Below, piece after piece: positions 11,580-22,363 of a stretch of 64,000 bases of DNA. Each line of letters begins with the position of its first letter. Position 1 is the first letter of the stretch. Below the pieces are notes generated by a model. It was not told where the DNA came from and searched no databases. It was given only the letters and a program-made list of their open reading frames with translations. Location of the stretch: contig CAJQUN010000032.1 of assembly GCA_907163345.1 (NCBI GenBank), positions 2,518,424 through 2,582,423 on the forward strand. The letters run 5' to 3'. The DNA is from Haberlea rhodopensis. Its lineage: Eukaryota; Streptophyta; Magnoliopsida; Lamiales; Gesneriaceae. Made by a program: the position numbers and the translations under genes.

Positions 11580-12930
11580 TATGAGACATGGATTATGCAT
11601 TACGGTTGCATATATATCGGAGTGATGATTTTAATGCTTTGCCGCTAAATGTTGAAGCGATGGTAAAATTTCGCATGTCACATTTGAAGCGAGGTGCATT
11701 AAAATACACTCATGGCGATGTTTATTGGAATACGGGTTATGCATTACGGTTGCATGCATGGCGTAGCGATGTGAATACTTGCCGCTGTCATATTATAGCG
11801 ATGAAGAATATTTGCCGCAAATATGTCGAAGCGAAGGATAATTCCGCTGTCATATTACTATTGCGAGGGATATTATATCGCTAATATGTCGAAGCGAGGG
11901 GTATTTCCGCTGTCATGATAAAACGAGGAGTAGTGGCGCCGCAGTCATACCACCGCGATGAAGAATATTTGCCGCTTAAGTGAGGGATATTATACCGCTG
12001 ATATGGCGTAGCGATGAGCTTTCCGCTGTCATGATAGCGACGGAGGATATTTGCTGCTTAAGCGAGGGATATTATGCCGCTGGTATGTCGAAGCGAAGTA
12101 GCGAAGAGGGATATTTGTCGCTTCTTAGCAAGGGATATCATGACAATAGTTTATTGGCGATGGTTCATGCCGCTGGGTATCTATATAGCGATGGTTCATT
12201 CCGCTAGTTTATTGGCGATGGTTCATGCCGCCGGGTATCTATATAACGATGGTTCATTCCGGTAGTTTATTGGCGATGGTTCATGCCGCCGGGTATCTAT
12301 ATAGCGATGGTTCATTCCGCTAGTTAATTGGCGATGGTTCATGCCGCCGGGTACCTATATAGCGATGGTTCATTCCGCTAGTTTATTGGCGATGGTTCAT
12401 GCCATCGGGTATCGATATAGCGATGGTTCATTCCGCTAGTTTATTGGCGATGGTTCATGCCGTCGGGTATCTATATAGCGATGGTTCATTCCGCTAGTTT
12501 ATTGGCGATGGTTTATGCTGCCGGGTATTCGTAGCGATGGTTCATTCCGCTATTCTATTGGCGATGGTTCATGCCGCCGGGTATTATATAGCGACGGGTC
12601 ATTCCGCTACATCTATTGGCGATGGTCTATGCCGCCAGGTATTATATAGTGATGGTACATTCCGCTACATCTATTGGCGATGGTCTATGCCACCAGGTAT
12701 TAGATAGTGATGGTACATTCCGCTACATCTATGGTGATGGTTCATACCGCCGGATATCTATAGCGATGTTTTATGCCGTTGACTCTATGGCGAGGGATCA
12801 TGCCACTGATTCTATAGCGATGGGTTATACCGCTATGTACGTGACACTGGATTACGCCACCTACGAGCGATGGGTGTTGATTGTGTACCCCGGTTGGACG
12901 ACAGAGACAGGTATGCCGCTATCTTGTTAG
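11580..12930 (+). repeat. CCGCT...AGCGA repeat region inside element B
   Basis: The whole block is built from degenerate units in which CCGCT (or GCCGC) is followed, after about 8-15 bases, by AGCGA, giving serial short inverted repeats. Examples are CCGCTGTCATGATAGCGA near 12021 and GCCGCTGGTATGTCGAAGCGA near 12076. It grades into the 58-bp tandem array. Open frames here are a by-product of the repeat period. Confidence 0.7.
12157..12740 (+). repeat. 58-bp tandem array, about ten copies
   Basis: Units begin GCGATGGTTCATGCCGCCGG at 12157, 12215, 12273 and onward at a 58-bp period. The second half of each unit carries AGCGATGGTTCATTCCGCT. Later units are shorter and more divergent. Confidence 0.9.
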
Positions 12931-15508
12931 CGATGAGGTATGGCATATTACTATTTTATTCGCATTATTGTGGATGACATGCGTTGATATACATATACCA
13001 TCATATGTTTGATGTTGAGACTATGGATGTCGTATATCGACATATACCGTCACGAGTTGACGATGTTATTTTGAATGTCATATGTTGACAGGTACAGTCA
13101 CGGGATGATGATGACATAGTGGATGCCTATGTAGACGCGTAGCGTCGTTTCGATGAATAATACATTTATGTATATGTATTTAGCCGTATGGTGGGAATGC
13201 CGATGGTGGGCACAGAGTAGTGTCTGGGTCACTAGTTGACAGGACCATTATGCCGAGCAGGTTTGCTCGATGGACTATTGGATGCATTGTACTGGTGAGT
13301 GTACCGCATCATGTAATAGAGGTAAATATTTTCGAGTAGTGATACCTTTGGGTATACTCGCTGGAATGGCTAAGGCCAAGTGATTAGTGGTAAGAGTAGT
13401 CATAGAGGAAACTACTCGCTTGTCGTTGTAATGTGTGGTAGACATGGTTACACCCACCTTGAGGGTGTGGAATAAGTCCTAATGGATTAGGATTACACCG
13501 TGGTTGAGCAAGGACACCGGGATGTCCATTATGCTTTGGTGTTTTGGAGAAATATTGGGTGATGACCCACTACTCTAATGGTTTGTACGGTATGGCATAC
13601 CGGGATGGAACGTATGGCATGTTGATAGGTTTGGTACAAACCTATGGGGGCAGCGTATTGCTAGCCAGATATTGTTGCAGTGATATAGTGTGCTTGTTGT
13701 GGCCATTACACTGCGCTGGAACTGAGTTTAGTGAATCGTACGGTGATACGATGAGGGTTTATGGTAGACTCTAGTAGTCCCTATGTGGCATGATGTTTGA
13801 GGCAGGGAATACCTCACGGGGGCGTTTATACGTCAAATGTTTCGAGGGACTTGCACCGGGACAACTGGATTCTGTTGGAAGTACCAACGTGAGTGTCGGC
13901 AAGTCGTTGTTAGCTCTGGTTGAGCATCTTTGCATATGGAATGCAACGGGAGTCACAATTGGAATTATGGGATATAACTAGTGGGGTAACACTACTATAT
14001 TGATTTTATCTCTTGGAAAGATTTGGATTGTACTGTCATGGAGACAGTTGGTATCGGTCGTGGTTTGATTGTAAATCAGCCATGGTAATCATTACTGATG
14101 ATGGACTGGGTGATGGCTTTATATTTCCGGTAAGACGTACGAGGAGTCGTCTCTGGGTGATGCTCGAGGTTTATGGAGTACTATGGCATTAGTACAGAGC
14201 ATCATTAGAATGAGTATACGTGGTGTATACGGGTTTCGATTTGGTAATAGTGGCATTGATGCACTATTCTAACCAGGTGTGTATTTCTGGGTTCCGGAAT
14301 ATATTTTGGTATAAATATATCCAGGTTTTCCGAACAGTGGTTCAAGGTTAGAGGGTCATGGATTCATGACACTTTCCTTGTGAGGAAGGCGGCATTGATA
14401 TACCTACCAGTTGAATCTTTTGGGAGATTCGTTGATTTGGTTTGTGTGGTGTTGATGTTGAAATCACACCCTTTTTGATTTGTCAACCATTATTCTCCGT
14501 GGAGTGAGAATAATTGAGGATTGACAGTTGGTTTTGGGATTTTGGGTATGATTGGAGATACCCGAGTCTATTGCATTGAGTGTGCATGTTGTGTTGGTGT
14601 GTGGGCATCTATGCCGGTGTGGGTATACAAAGGCCAGCATTTTCTTGGTACTCGTCGAGCATCGGATTTATATGCTTTGATTAATGAATCTCCGGTGAGA
14701 GATTGTGGCACCTTGAGTGGTAATCTCGATGGCACGATGTATTCTGAGGAATAATCGTGAGGTCCAGTTGACTTCCCCTAAGGAGGGATTGTTGTGTTTT
14801 GGGACCATGGAAAATTCTTGTTAGTTAATTCGATAGCTTCCTTGTGTTAGGATTGTTGACTCCTAGGGTAAACAAGGGATGGCCAGAATTCGGATTGGTT
14901 AAGTGTCGTGGTTGGCACGTGTGACGGGAATGCAATTGATTGTTCTTGCATGTCCTTTCGAGAACTTGAGACTTTGTGGAGTCTCGGTTGTCTGTTTGGA
15001 CCAAGATATGATTCTTGGAACACCCGGATGTAGACATCTTTAGAGATGTGCTTTGTGTTGATCGGTAGTGGTGAGTTGCCCGATCCGTGTTGCAAAGTGG
15101 TGCAACTACTCCTTTGATGGAGGTGAAATTGGAGATTGGGAACCGGATGTAGATTAAGTACACTGTAGTGTACTGGTGATTACTTTGGTAACGATGTATG
15201 TTTAACATCGTTGGTTAAATCGTAGAGATATATTTGGGACGATATCTATTTTGGAATCACGAATGATTCGTTTGATTGCAATTAGGGTTGGCTAACTACT
15301 TTTGAGATGGTTAGCATTGGAGTATGCTGACGTTCTGTTGTGGTTGTAATGGTTTGGGAGGTTTATCCCATTCCAGGTTTTGGTGCGAGGTCGATGTCCT
15401 CACGGTTGGTGTGTCGTTCATGATATGTTCGTGATTCGACGGTGTAGATCGTTTTGATTTTGGCTGTACATGGAGTACGCCTGTGCAAATTTTGGGGACG
15501 AAATTTTA
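12931..15508 (+). other. Non-coding interior of element B
   Basis: No retroviral domain is recognisable in any frame. Only the final bases before the polypurine tract (about 15483-15508) keep a trace of the pol 3' end. Confidence 0.6.
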
Positions 15509-15523
15509 TTAGTGGGGGATAAT
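15509..15523 (+). promoter_or_regulatory. Polypurine tract of element B
   Basis: TTAGTGGGGGATAAT directly before the 3' LTR start TGTGATGCCCGG. Confidence 0.75.
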
Positions 15524-15848
15524 TGTGATGCCCGGTGATTAATGGTGTTAATCTCGGTGTGGTAATGATCCTTAATGGATTTTTATTGTGCAATTATGAA
15601 TTAATTGCGGTTTTGGGACTCCCGGGGATTTTAAATCCGATATTTGGAGTCGTTGAATCAAAGGGATGAGATTGTATTCTCATCGTGGTGATAACCTTGG
15701 AATTTGGTCTTTGGTGGGATTTGGGGTCCGGAGTACTTTGTACCGGGGCTGTTGATGGAAATAGAGTTTGGGAGGTAATTATTGAGAACAGATGATTTTT
15801 AATGAGTCATGATGTATTTGTGAAAGGGATTGGTATTTTGGAGTTTTG

Positions 15849-15926
15849 GTACTATATATACCAAGTAGACTCAATATTCCGTCATTGGACGAATTCCCTC
15901 TCTCTCTCTCTCTCCCTCTCTCTCTA
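15849..15926 (+). promoter_or_regulatory. LTR core promoter: TATA box and CT-rich leader
   Basis: TATA-like ACTATATATACC near 15851-15862 is followed about 40 bases later by a CT microsatellite (about 15898-15925), a common arrangement at plant transcription starts. The palindrome array then lies some 400 bases inside the predicted transcript. The 5' LTR of this copy has lost this promoter. Confidence 0.55.
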
Positions 15927-16257
15927 TGCGCCCAAACCCTTCCCCCATCTCCCTCTTTTCTCCCTTGGAGGAGAAATCGTTGGTAGCTTGGCTCGGGAGT
16001 CGGTTTTCTCGAAGATAATCAGGTATTCATCTTCCCCTCACCTTTGTCTTCGATTTGGTAGTAGTATTGTAGAGTTTGGTTGGGTTTTTAATTGGTTATG
16101 TAATTTGGGGATTTTTTGGTTAAAATCCAATGTTGAGTTTTTGGAGTTTTTATTGGTTTTAAATGGTGTATTTGAGGTGTTGAAGGTGTATGGGGTGTTG
16201 GTTTTGAGTTTGGGTGTGAAAAACACCATGGATGCTCGAGTTTTTCGGAAAATCACA

Positions 16258-16456
16258 GGTGGCGATCGATCGCCGAGGAGGGGCGATCGATCGCGCCGTG
16301 CAGCTGTAATTTCAGTGACGATGAACAGTGCAGGCGATTGATCGCGAGCAGGTTGGCGATCGATCGCGAGGTTTGGCGATCGATCGCGAGAAGGCTCTGT
16401 TGCCCACTGGACAAGGGCGATCGATCGCGCTAAAAGCGGCGATCGATCGCCGCCCG
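16258..16456. repeat. GCGATCGATCGC palindrome array, element B 3' LTR
   Basis: Seven sites at roughly 20-50-base spacing; the last reads GCGGCGATCGATCGCCGC, an 18-base perfect palindrome. Confidence 0.92.
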
Positions 16457-18013
16457 TAGGAGTTTGTTTTTTGGAAATTTTGGAAAAATGTCAGGATTTT
16501 GGAATCGAGGTTTAAGTAGTCCGTTTCCGAGGCAATGTCTACATTCCAATGGGAATGCTATACTTTTAAAATGGATTGGTTGGAGCCAAAATTTAACAAA
16601 ACGGAATTCTCAGTTGAGTTTTTGGCTATCTGTTAAACTTATAAAATGGAATATTTTGGGTATTATGCATGCTTAGCCGGGGGGCTTTTATTTTGGTAAT
16701 CGTCATGGATGGACGATAGGTTTGGAAGTTGTGAACGTGCTTGGGCACGTGATTGCACGCCTATGTTTAATTGGGAGTTATTTGCATGTTAGCACTTAAC
16801 TCATCGGGCGTGGGACTCAGGCAAGGTTGGACTCAAACTACGGAATTATAAGGTACGTATAACGTACGAGCATAGCCTGTTATAATATTGCAACTGTGAA
16901 ATGCATGGTATGTGGTAATTGCAATAAATGGATGTTAAAATGCATGGTATGTGGTATTTGTAATAAATGGACCGTGAAATGTATAGTATATGGTAATTGC
17001 GGCAAGTGAACGTACATTGGGAATTACATGGTGCCACTTTCGAGCGAGCATTGATCAGGATGTTGTCGCCGTGGAGCGACCATCGGCTATGACGCCGCTA
17101 TTGTTGAGCGGGCGTGGGGTTAAAATGCCGCTATTGTTGAGCGAGCTATGATATAGAACTATTGAATCATTGGCTAGATACATGTGATATCTATGGTACC
17201 CTATTTGATGATTTAATCCTATTTGATTATGGAACTGGTGTAACATGAATGGTTTTAGTTGATCAATGAAATGATCAACTGGCTTTTGAGAATTTAATGG
17301 TTTGGTTAGTTTGAGAACATGGACAATACAGGGGATCCGGATGAGGATGATACCATCCAGGGAGTGTCATTTAAATTCATGGCATTTACATTCTGTAAAT
17401 TATGAACTGCAATATTATGATTATTGGATTTGTGGTATTGGTATGCTCACCCCGTGTGGGGGCTGTCTTTGTTGGGGCAGGTGATACAGGTGTAGCAGCA
17501 GCTTTGGAGTTGAGCTCGGGCTGTTGATTAGAGGTACTTCCAGGATCGAGGTACCAGAGCTGGTTGAATAAGTACATATATCCAGAGTTGAGATAGAGTT
17601 GTGCTTGGGAGGTGCTTCCAGGATTGAAGTACCAGTAACGGTATCTGGTAGAGTGTTTTATACATTAGATACACGCTTATTCATTGGGTGCTCATATGTG
17701 AGTACGTTTTTACGTGTATATGGAATGTATAAATGGGCTATGGCTTTTCTCTCTTCATTTATAGTTTGCATGCAATTAAATATGGAATTGCTAAATGAAG
17801 TGAGAGCATGTTAGTGTATTATAAGGGTGCATGCTATGTAAGTGATCTTGGTTGGGGAATTTGAATATTATGTGGATCAAATGCAAGAAATTTTCTGGAT
17901 AGTATATGGTGTTACACTTGCATATGGCTTTTTCCCCATGATAGTATGATTATATGCACTAATGGTATGGATTAATACACTAATAGCGGGTTAAGGGCAC
18001 GAGGGTCCTTACA

Positions 18014-18240
18014 TCTTTTGACGCACTGGAAACCAACTAGTGGAGAAGGCAGCCCATCGAAGACAGCTCCCACCAAGAGGAAGATGTCTCAAGTGGTGAG
18101 TGACTCTGAACAAACAATATCAGAGTCTGCTGAGTCCTCTCCTCCTCCACCGAAGAAACCGAGAACAAATAAGAGGAACCATGCTGCCTCTAAGAAACCA
18201 ACTTCAGCTGCTGCAAGTGCAATCACAGTAGAGGCAACAT
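18014..18240 (+). pseudogene. copia accessory ORF, middle piece
   Basis: An open stretch rich in Ser, Pro, Lys and Thr (TSGEGSPSKTAPTKRKM, then SPPPPKKPRTNKRNHAASKK) continues the accessory ORF. The codon joins in frame across the element B insertion (AKY then LLTHWKP when one copy of the short repeat is ignored). The Lys/Arg-rich low-complexity part is typical of the middle of these ORFs. It stops at insertion C. Confidence 0.65.
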
Positions 18241-18914
18241 CTCATTGGAAAATAAAATATGTTTATGGTGTAATTATGATTAATTACAGTATGATATGGA
18301 CTCGGGTTTGGATTGAACCGAGCAGGATTAAAGCCATGTATGAATGACTTCTCATTGGAAAATTAAATACTTGTGAGAATCAAAGAAATGAGTTCATAAC
18401 ATAAACATATGATTTATGGATTTAATATGGAAATACATGTATAGTGGGATATAACCTTGGTATGCATTTAGCATGCATTAGAGAGGCATTAGAATGTGCA
18501 TGTGAGTTGAGTTTGTATGTGGTGTGTATTTAAGTTGCATGACATGTGAATTTGGTGTTGAGGTGATGGAGTTTATATGAAGGAATAATCAGATTTTAAT
18601 AACATACAACACCAATCACACCTACAAATCTCTACACAAGCACCTCTCCAAACCTTGTTGGTTTTGCCATCTTTTCTTGGATTTTCAAGTGGTAATCAAG
18701 CTAGAAAGTAGAGTGAAAGGATTTCATACCTTCTTGGTAAGGAATTTATGATTTCAAGCTTGGAGATGTAGTTGGTTATGAACTATATGAATTGAAGTAT
18801 CAAGTGTTCTTAGTTGGAATTCATACTTGTTATCATTCAATGAATTGAGTTGTAATGATATGGAAACATGTTTAAATGAAGGAATAACATACAAATATCA
18901 TGTTTGAATGTTGA

Positions 18915-19085
18915 TTTTGGCGATCGATCGGTGAAAATGTGGCCATCGATCGGTGAAAATGTGGCGATCGATCGCGAGAAACAGAACATTTTGGCGATCG
19001 ATCGCGAGGTAGTGGCGATCGATCGCGAGGGGACAGAACAGTATGGCGATCGATCGGTGAAATGTAGCGATCAATCGCCGGAGGC
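18915..19085. repeat. GCGATCGATCGC palindrome array in insertion C
   Basis: Seven sites: four of the form GCGATCGATCG(C/G)G, others with GATCGGTG or CGATCAATCGCC variants. Confidence 0.9.
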
Positions 19086-19350
19086 AGAATTTTGAAAAAT
19101 GTTAAATTTTTGTAGAATTTGATTTTAATGCCTATAATAACATGATACATTGTTGGTATTGTTGTAGCATCATCACAGGGACGGGACAACGAGGCGGTTA
19201 GACAGTGACGCCTAATTTATATCATTTTTGTCGCAGAACAAGTACGTGTTGACGTACGAGTATATGATATTGTTGTGATGATGATGTGAGCATGTTATCA
19301 AATGATTAGTTGTATCATATGCATGTGCATTCATGAGATTTATATGATTG

Positions 19351-19520
19351 AGATGGATGCCACGATAGATATGTAGTATATGCTTTGGCTGAGATCGGTG
19401 CCACGATAGATATGCCAGTGTTGGGCATATGCTTTGGCTGGGATTGTCGCCATGATAGATATGCTACATATGCTTTGGCATTAGAGATATACGCCGGTTG
19501 GGTATATGCTCTGGCTGTTA
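19351..19520. repeat. Short tandem repeat in insertion C
   Basis: Three to four degenerate units of about 50-60 bases containing GCCACGATAGATATG followed by ATATGCTTTGGCTG. Confidence 0.7.
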
Positions 19521-20020
19521 TACCATGTAGACGGTACTATGATATGAGCTGCTAATATGAAGATGTGATGAGGTTCCACTGACATATTGAGCTGAGATAG
19601 GCATATCATATTGGTCTGGTTATAACAGGATATGAGATGAGACATGTCATGACATAATTTCATTTGATGATGCATGATACATGACAATCACATTTGATGT
19701 TTATAGTGCTTTATCGTTTATGTTTTGTATTGATATCGCACTGGGATGGTTTTGTATCTATACTCATGTTGTGTGATTATTTCTGTAGGGACTCATAGAC
19801 GTAGGAGGACGGGATTGTGAGTCTATTCCGCTGCGAGCTGAACCACTGCTTAGGAGTTTTTAGTTTAGGTTGTTGTGACGTATATATATATGTGTAGTTT
19901 TGATATGGTTTTTGTCAAATTGTAACAACCTACATACCAAAACTCTTAATCAGGTGTATGTTTTACTTAATTCGTACTCACATATGTATAATGAACTGAT
20001 ACATAATGGATTAAGTAACG

Positions 20021-21469
20021 AGGACCCCACAACCACTGCCTACTGTATCATCATGCCAAGCTGCCACTAAGTTCTCGAAGAGGGCAAGGCTCCATTGCCT
20101 AAGTCTAAGGAGTCCAAGGATTGGCTGCTCTATCTGCCTCCCTCCACACACTCTCGAAGGAAGATGAAAAGATCTTATGGAAGCAGTCTCCACCTTACTT
20201 TGGCTGAGAAGACTTTACATGATCTCAAGGTTGCCTTGGGATTACACTCTTGCTCTCGCTAGTTGGGTATAGGTCAAGTGGAGGTTACTGACCAGCGGAT
20301 GCTTGTTGTGGCTCCAGCAGAGGTCTCCATGGTAAACTTGCCTATTGCAGTCTCAGTAGACAAATTGTCCCCTGCTGCAGAACAACCCCTTACCTCTACT
20401 GAACCCCTTTCTATGTCGAGTCAACATCCAAACCTACCGGATGTTGATCCTTTAAACATCGACACAGTCATTGAGTCAGTAGTTCATCAAGTCAACCTCA
20501 CCTCAGAGGATGATGACTCTACTGACTGCATGACTTCCTCAACCATGCTTTAGCCCTCATTCCATCTCTTCATTCTCAACCCAAACAACCCCAATATATC
20601 ATTGAACCCACTATTGCCCCCATTTTTCACAGCCCCACTGATAGAACCCTTAAACCAACTTCCCTTTGATTTTGCAAATTTTCCTTTATCAACTCCTCAC
20701 CTATCCCCACTAACTACCAGCCTGGAGATCCCTGCTGAGGTTGTTCACTAGTTTTGCTCCTGCTGAGATTATTGTATCTGCTGTTGCATCTACTGCTACG
20801 AATGTTGTCGTATCTGCCGATGTGTCTGCTACTACTACTTCTGCTATACCAGTCTCTGATATTGCTGAATTTGATAGAGCTGGTTCTTCTACTGATGGTC
20901 ATACTATAGACAATGATCAGCCTGATCAATTATTTGATTTTCCTGACTTGGAAGTTGAAGACCTTCCTCCCTCTGTGACTGATTAGTTGCATAAATTGAC
21001 TGCCATTGTATCCAACCTTGCTGGCGAAGTTCAGAAATTCAAACACGAAGAAAGAGACGTCAGTTATGCTGTTGGAAATCTGAAGAGACATGCTGATTCT
21101 TTGTTTCAGCAAATCACGAGGGATGTTCGAAGTCTTTCTGAGAAGGTCACAAGATTTCAACAGTTTGTAGTGGATACCTTCTCAGACTCCTTCTCGAAGC
21201 TGGGTCAAACAAAGCTAGAACTCAGCCATCAGAGTGAAACTCTACATGCTGCTACTACACTGGAGCTTGGAGGAAAGATCAAGAACATGCATGAGAAATT
21301 CTCAGAACAATTGACCAACATGCAAGCAGCCTTCGCGTCTCAATTAGAAGATTTGAGTAACAGTATGACAATTGTTAGACGCTCAGGACCAGGGCTACCA
21401 GCATCCAACAGACAACAAGAGCTTACTAGAAGAGATACAGCCCCAGAAAGGCAATCACCCGCTAAATGA
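20021..21469 (+). pseudogene. copia accessory ORF, C-terminal piece with coiled coil
   Basis: Open segments at 20263-20553, 20741-20986 and 20987-21469 form a decayed reading frame. The last segment is a heptad-rich helix: LTAIVSNLAGEVQKFKHEE, then ITRDVRSLSEKVTRFQQFV and SFSKLGQTKLELSHQSETL. It ends in a Pro/Arg/Gln tail at 21469. An acidic, Ser/Thr-rich stretch precedes it. Coiled-coil C-termini are usual in accessory ORFs of this kind of element. In-frame stops at 20553 and 20984 disrupt it. Confidence 0.65.
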
Positions 21470-22363
21470 GGCCAACCTAGCCAGTAGATATCTTCTTCAT
21501 AGCAGAGAACACAAACTTCAAGACAACCCTTAGTAATGTATTTTTGTCTTGAACTATTATTTATTTATATTTTCTTTAATAAAATAATTTGTTTAATGTT
21601 CAAATCTTATCTTCTGTACGATACTTCAGGATTGAATGACACCGGTCAATGTGTCATCTCAATCCACAGTAGTTACAATTGCCACATTTTGGCTATAAAT
21701 ACCACCTTCACTGCTTCACACATACTCACTTTAAAGCAAGCCTAAATATCGATTTAAGTTTAAATTCTTGCAACCTTCTGCAATTCTACTTCGTGGGTTT
21801 ATTACTTATCTACTTCAAACCCGACATGTGTTGATTGCTTATCTAACACCCTCTGCCTAGTTCTTGCACGAAATTTAGATTTTGGTGTACTGTGTCTCAC
21901 CGGCCTGGAATCTCATAAGCAGATGAACGGGGTGTGATGACAAAAAGGGGGAAGAAATGCCATATTGAGCAGAAGATTAATTTGAAGACAACTTAGGTTT
22001 TCTATTTAGGTTTTCTTTCTAAGAAATTTTCTGTATTCTATGTTTCTCCCCCCTTGTAATTGCCCGTGAAACTAGCCAATTTCGGATTATTCTCCACTGG
22101 CTATGTTTCTCAAGTTGGCTTTTCTTTTTTAAGGGTTGTAAGCAGATGATTGTTGTAAGGATTGTAAGCAGAAATCATTTTAATAAAAATGATATTCTTT
22201 TTAAATGTTCAGTTTGATTACTACTCGTAATCTGCTTATTGATCTAACATATAAATTGCTACTCTCCAATGTTATCTTTTTTAAGTCTTAATATGTATCT
22301 GTTGATCGACGTTCAAGCCAAAGTCTTCACTGCCAAGTTTTGTCATCACCAAAAAGGGCGAAT
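21470..22363 (+). other. copia 3' untranslated region with internal TATA-like box and two purine tracts
   Basis: No gene. CTATAAATA at 21693-21701 sits in a promoter-like context. GACAAAAAGGGGGAAG near 21941-21956 and CACCAAAAAGGGCGAA at 22347-22362 are two versions of the same polypurine tract; the second abuts the 3' LTR. Confidence 0.6.

Larger units (their letters stand above)
9712..18013 (+). mobile_element. Element B: non-autonomous Ty3/gypsy-derived LTR element
   Basis: Two related LTRs (9712-11387 and 15524-18013) flank a 4.1-kb interior with a tRNA-Met-type primer site after the first LTR and a polypurine tract before the second. The last interior bases (tttggggacgaaattt) match the conserved 3' end of Tekay/Del-type pol, so it derives from a chromovirus. 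No gag, protease, RT, RNase H or integrase is detectable; the interior is non-coding and tandemly repetitive, as in LARD-type elements. The 5' LTR lacks about its first 540 bases. A possible short target repeat, atct, lies at 9708-9711 and 18013-18016. Confidence 0.8.
15524..18013 (+). repeat. 3' LTR of element B
   Basis: Complete LTR of about 2.49 kb, from TGTGATGCCCGG to CCTTACA, and the longer of the two copies. The start could be two bases later (TGATGCCCGG). Confidence 0.85.
18241..20020 (+). mobile_element. Insertion C: LTR-like sequence, probably solo or fragmentary
   Basis: A 1.8-kb non-coding block separates two pieces of the copia accessory ORF. It has LTR-like features: a GCGATCGATCGC array (18915-19085), a block GGGACGGGACAACGAGG near 19176 that resembles GAGACGGGACGACG in the element A LTR, short tandem repeats and an end-like GTAACA near 19926. 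I could not fix the termini or a target duplication, so both edges are approximate, and orientation is a guess. Confidence 0.45.

Noticed and set aside
12616..12930. Repetitive ORFs in element B (also 11588-12265)
   Set aside because: They track the 58-bp and CCGCT repeats, and neighbouring copies are open in different frames.
18872..19189. ORF with repeated DRSP/AIDR motifs
   Set aside because: Product of the GATCGATC palindromes read in frame, not a protein gene; the same happens at 5511-5750 and 9958-10194.
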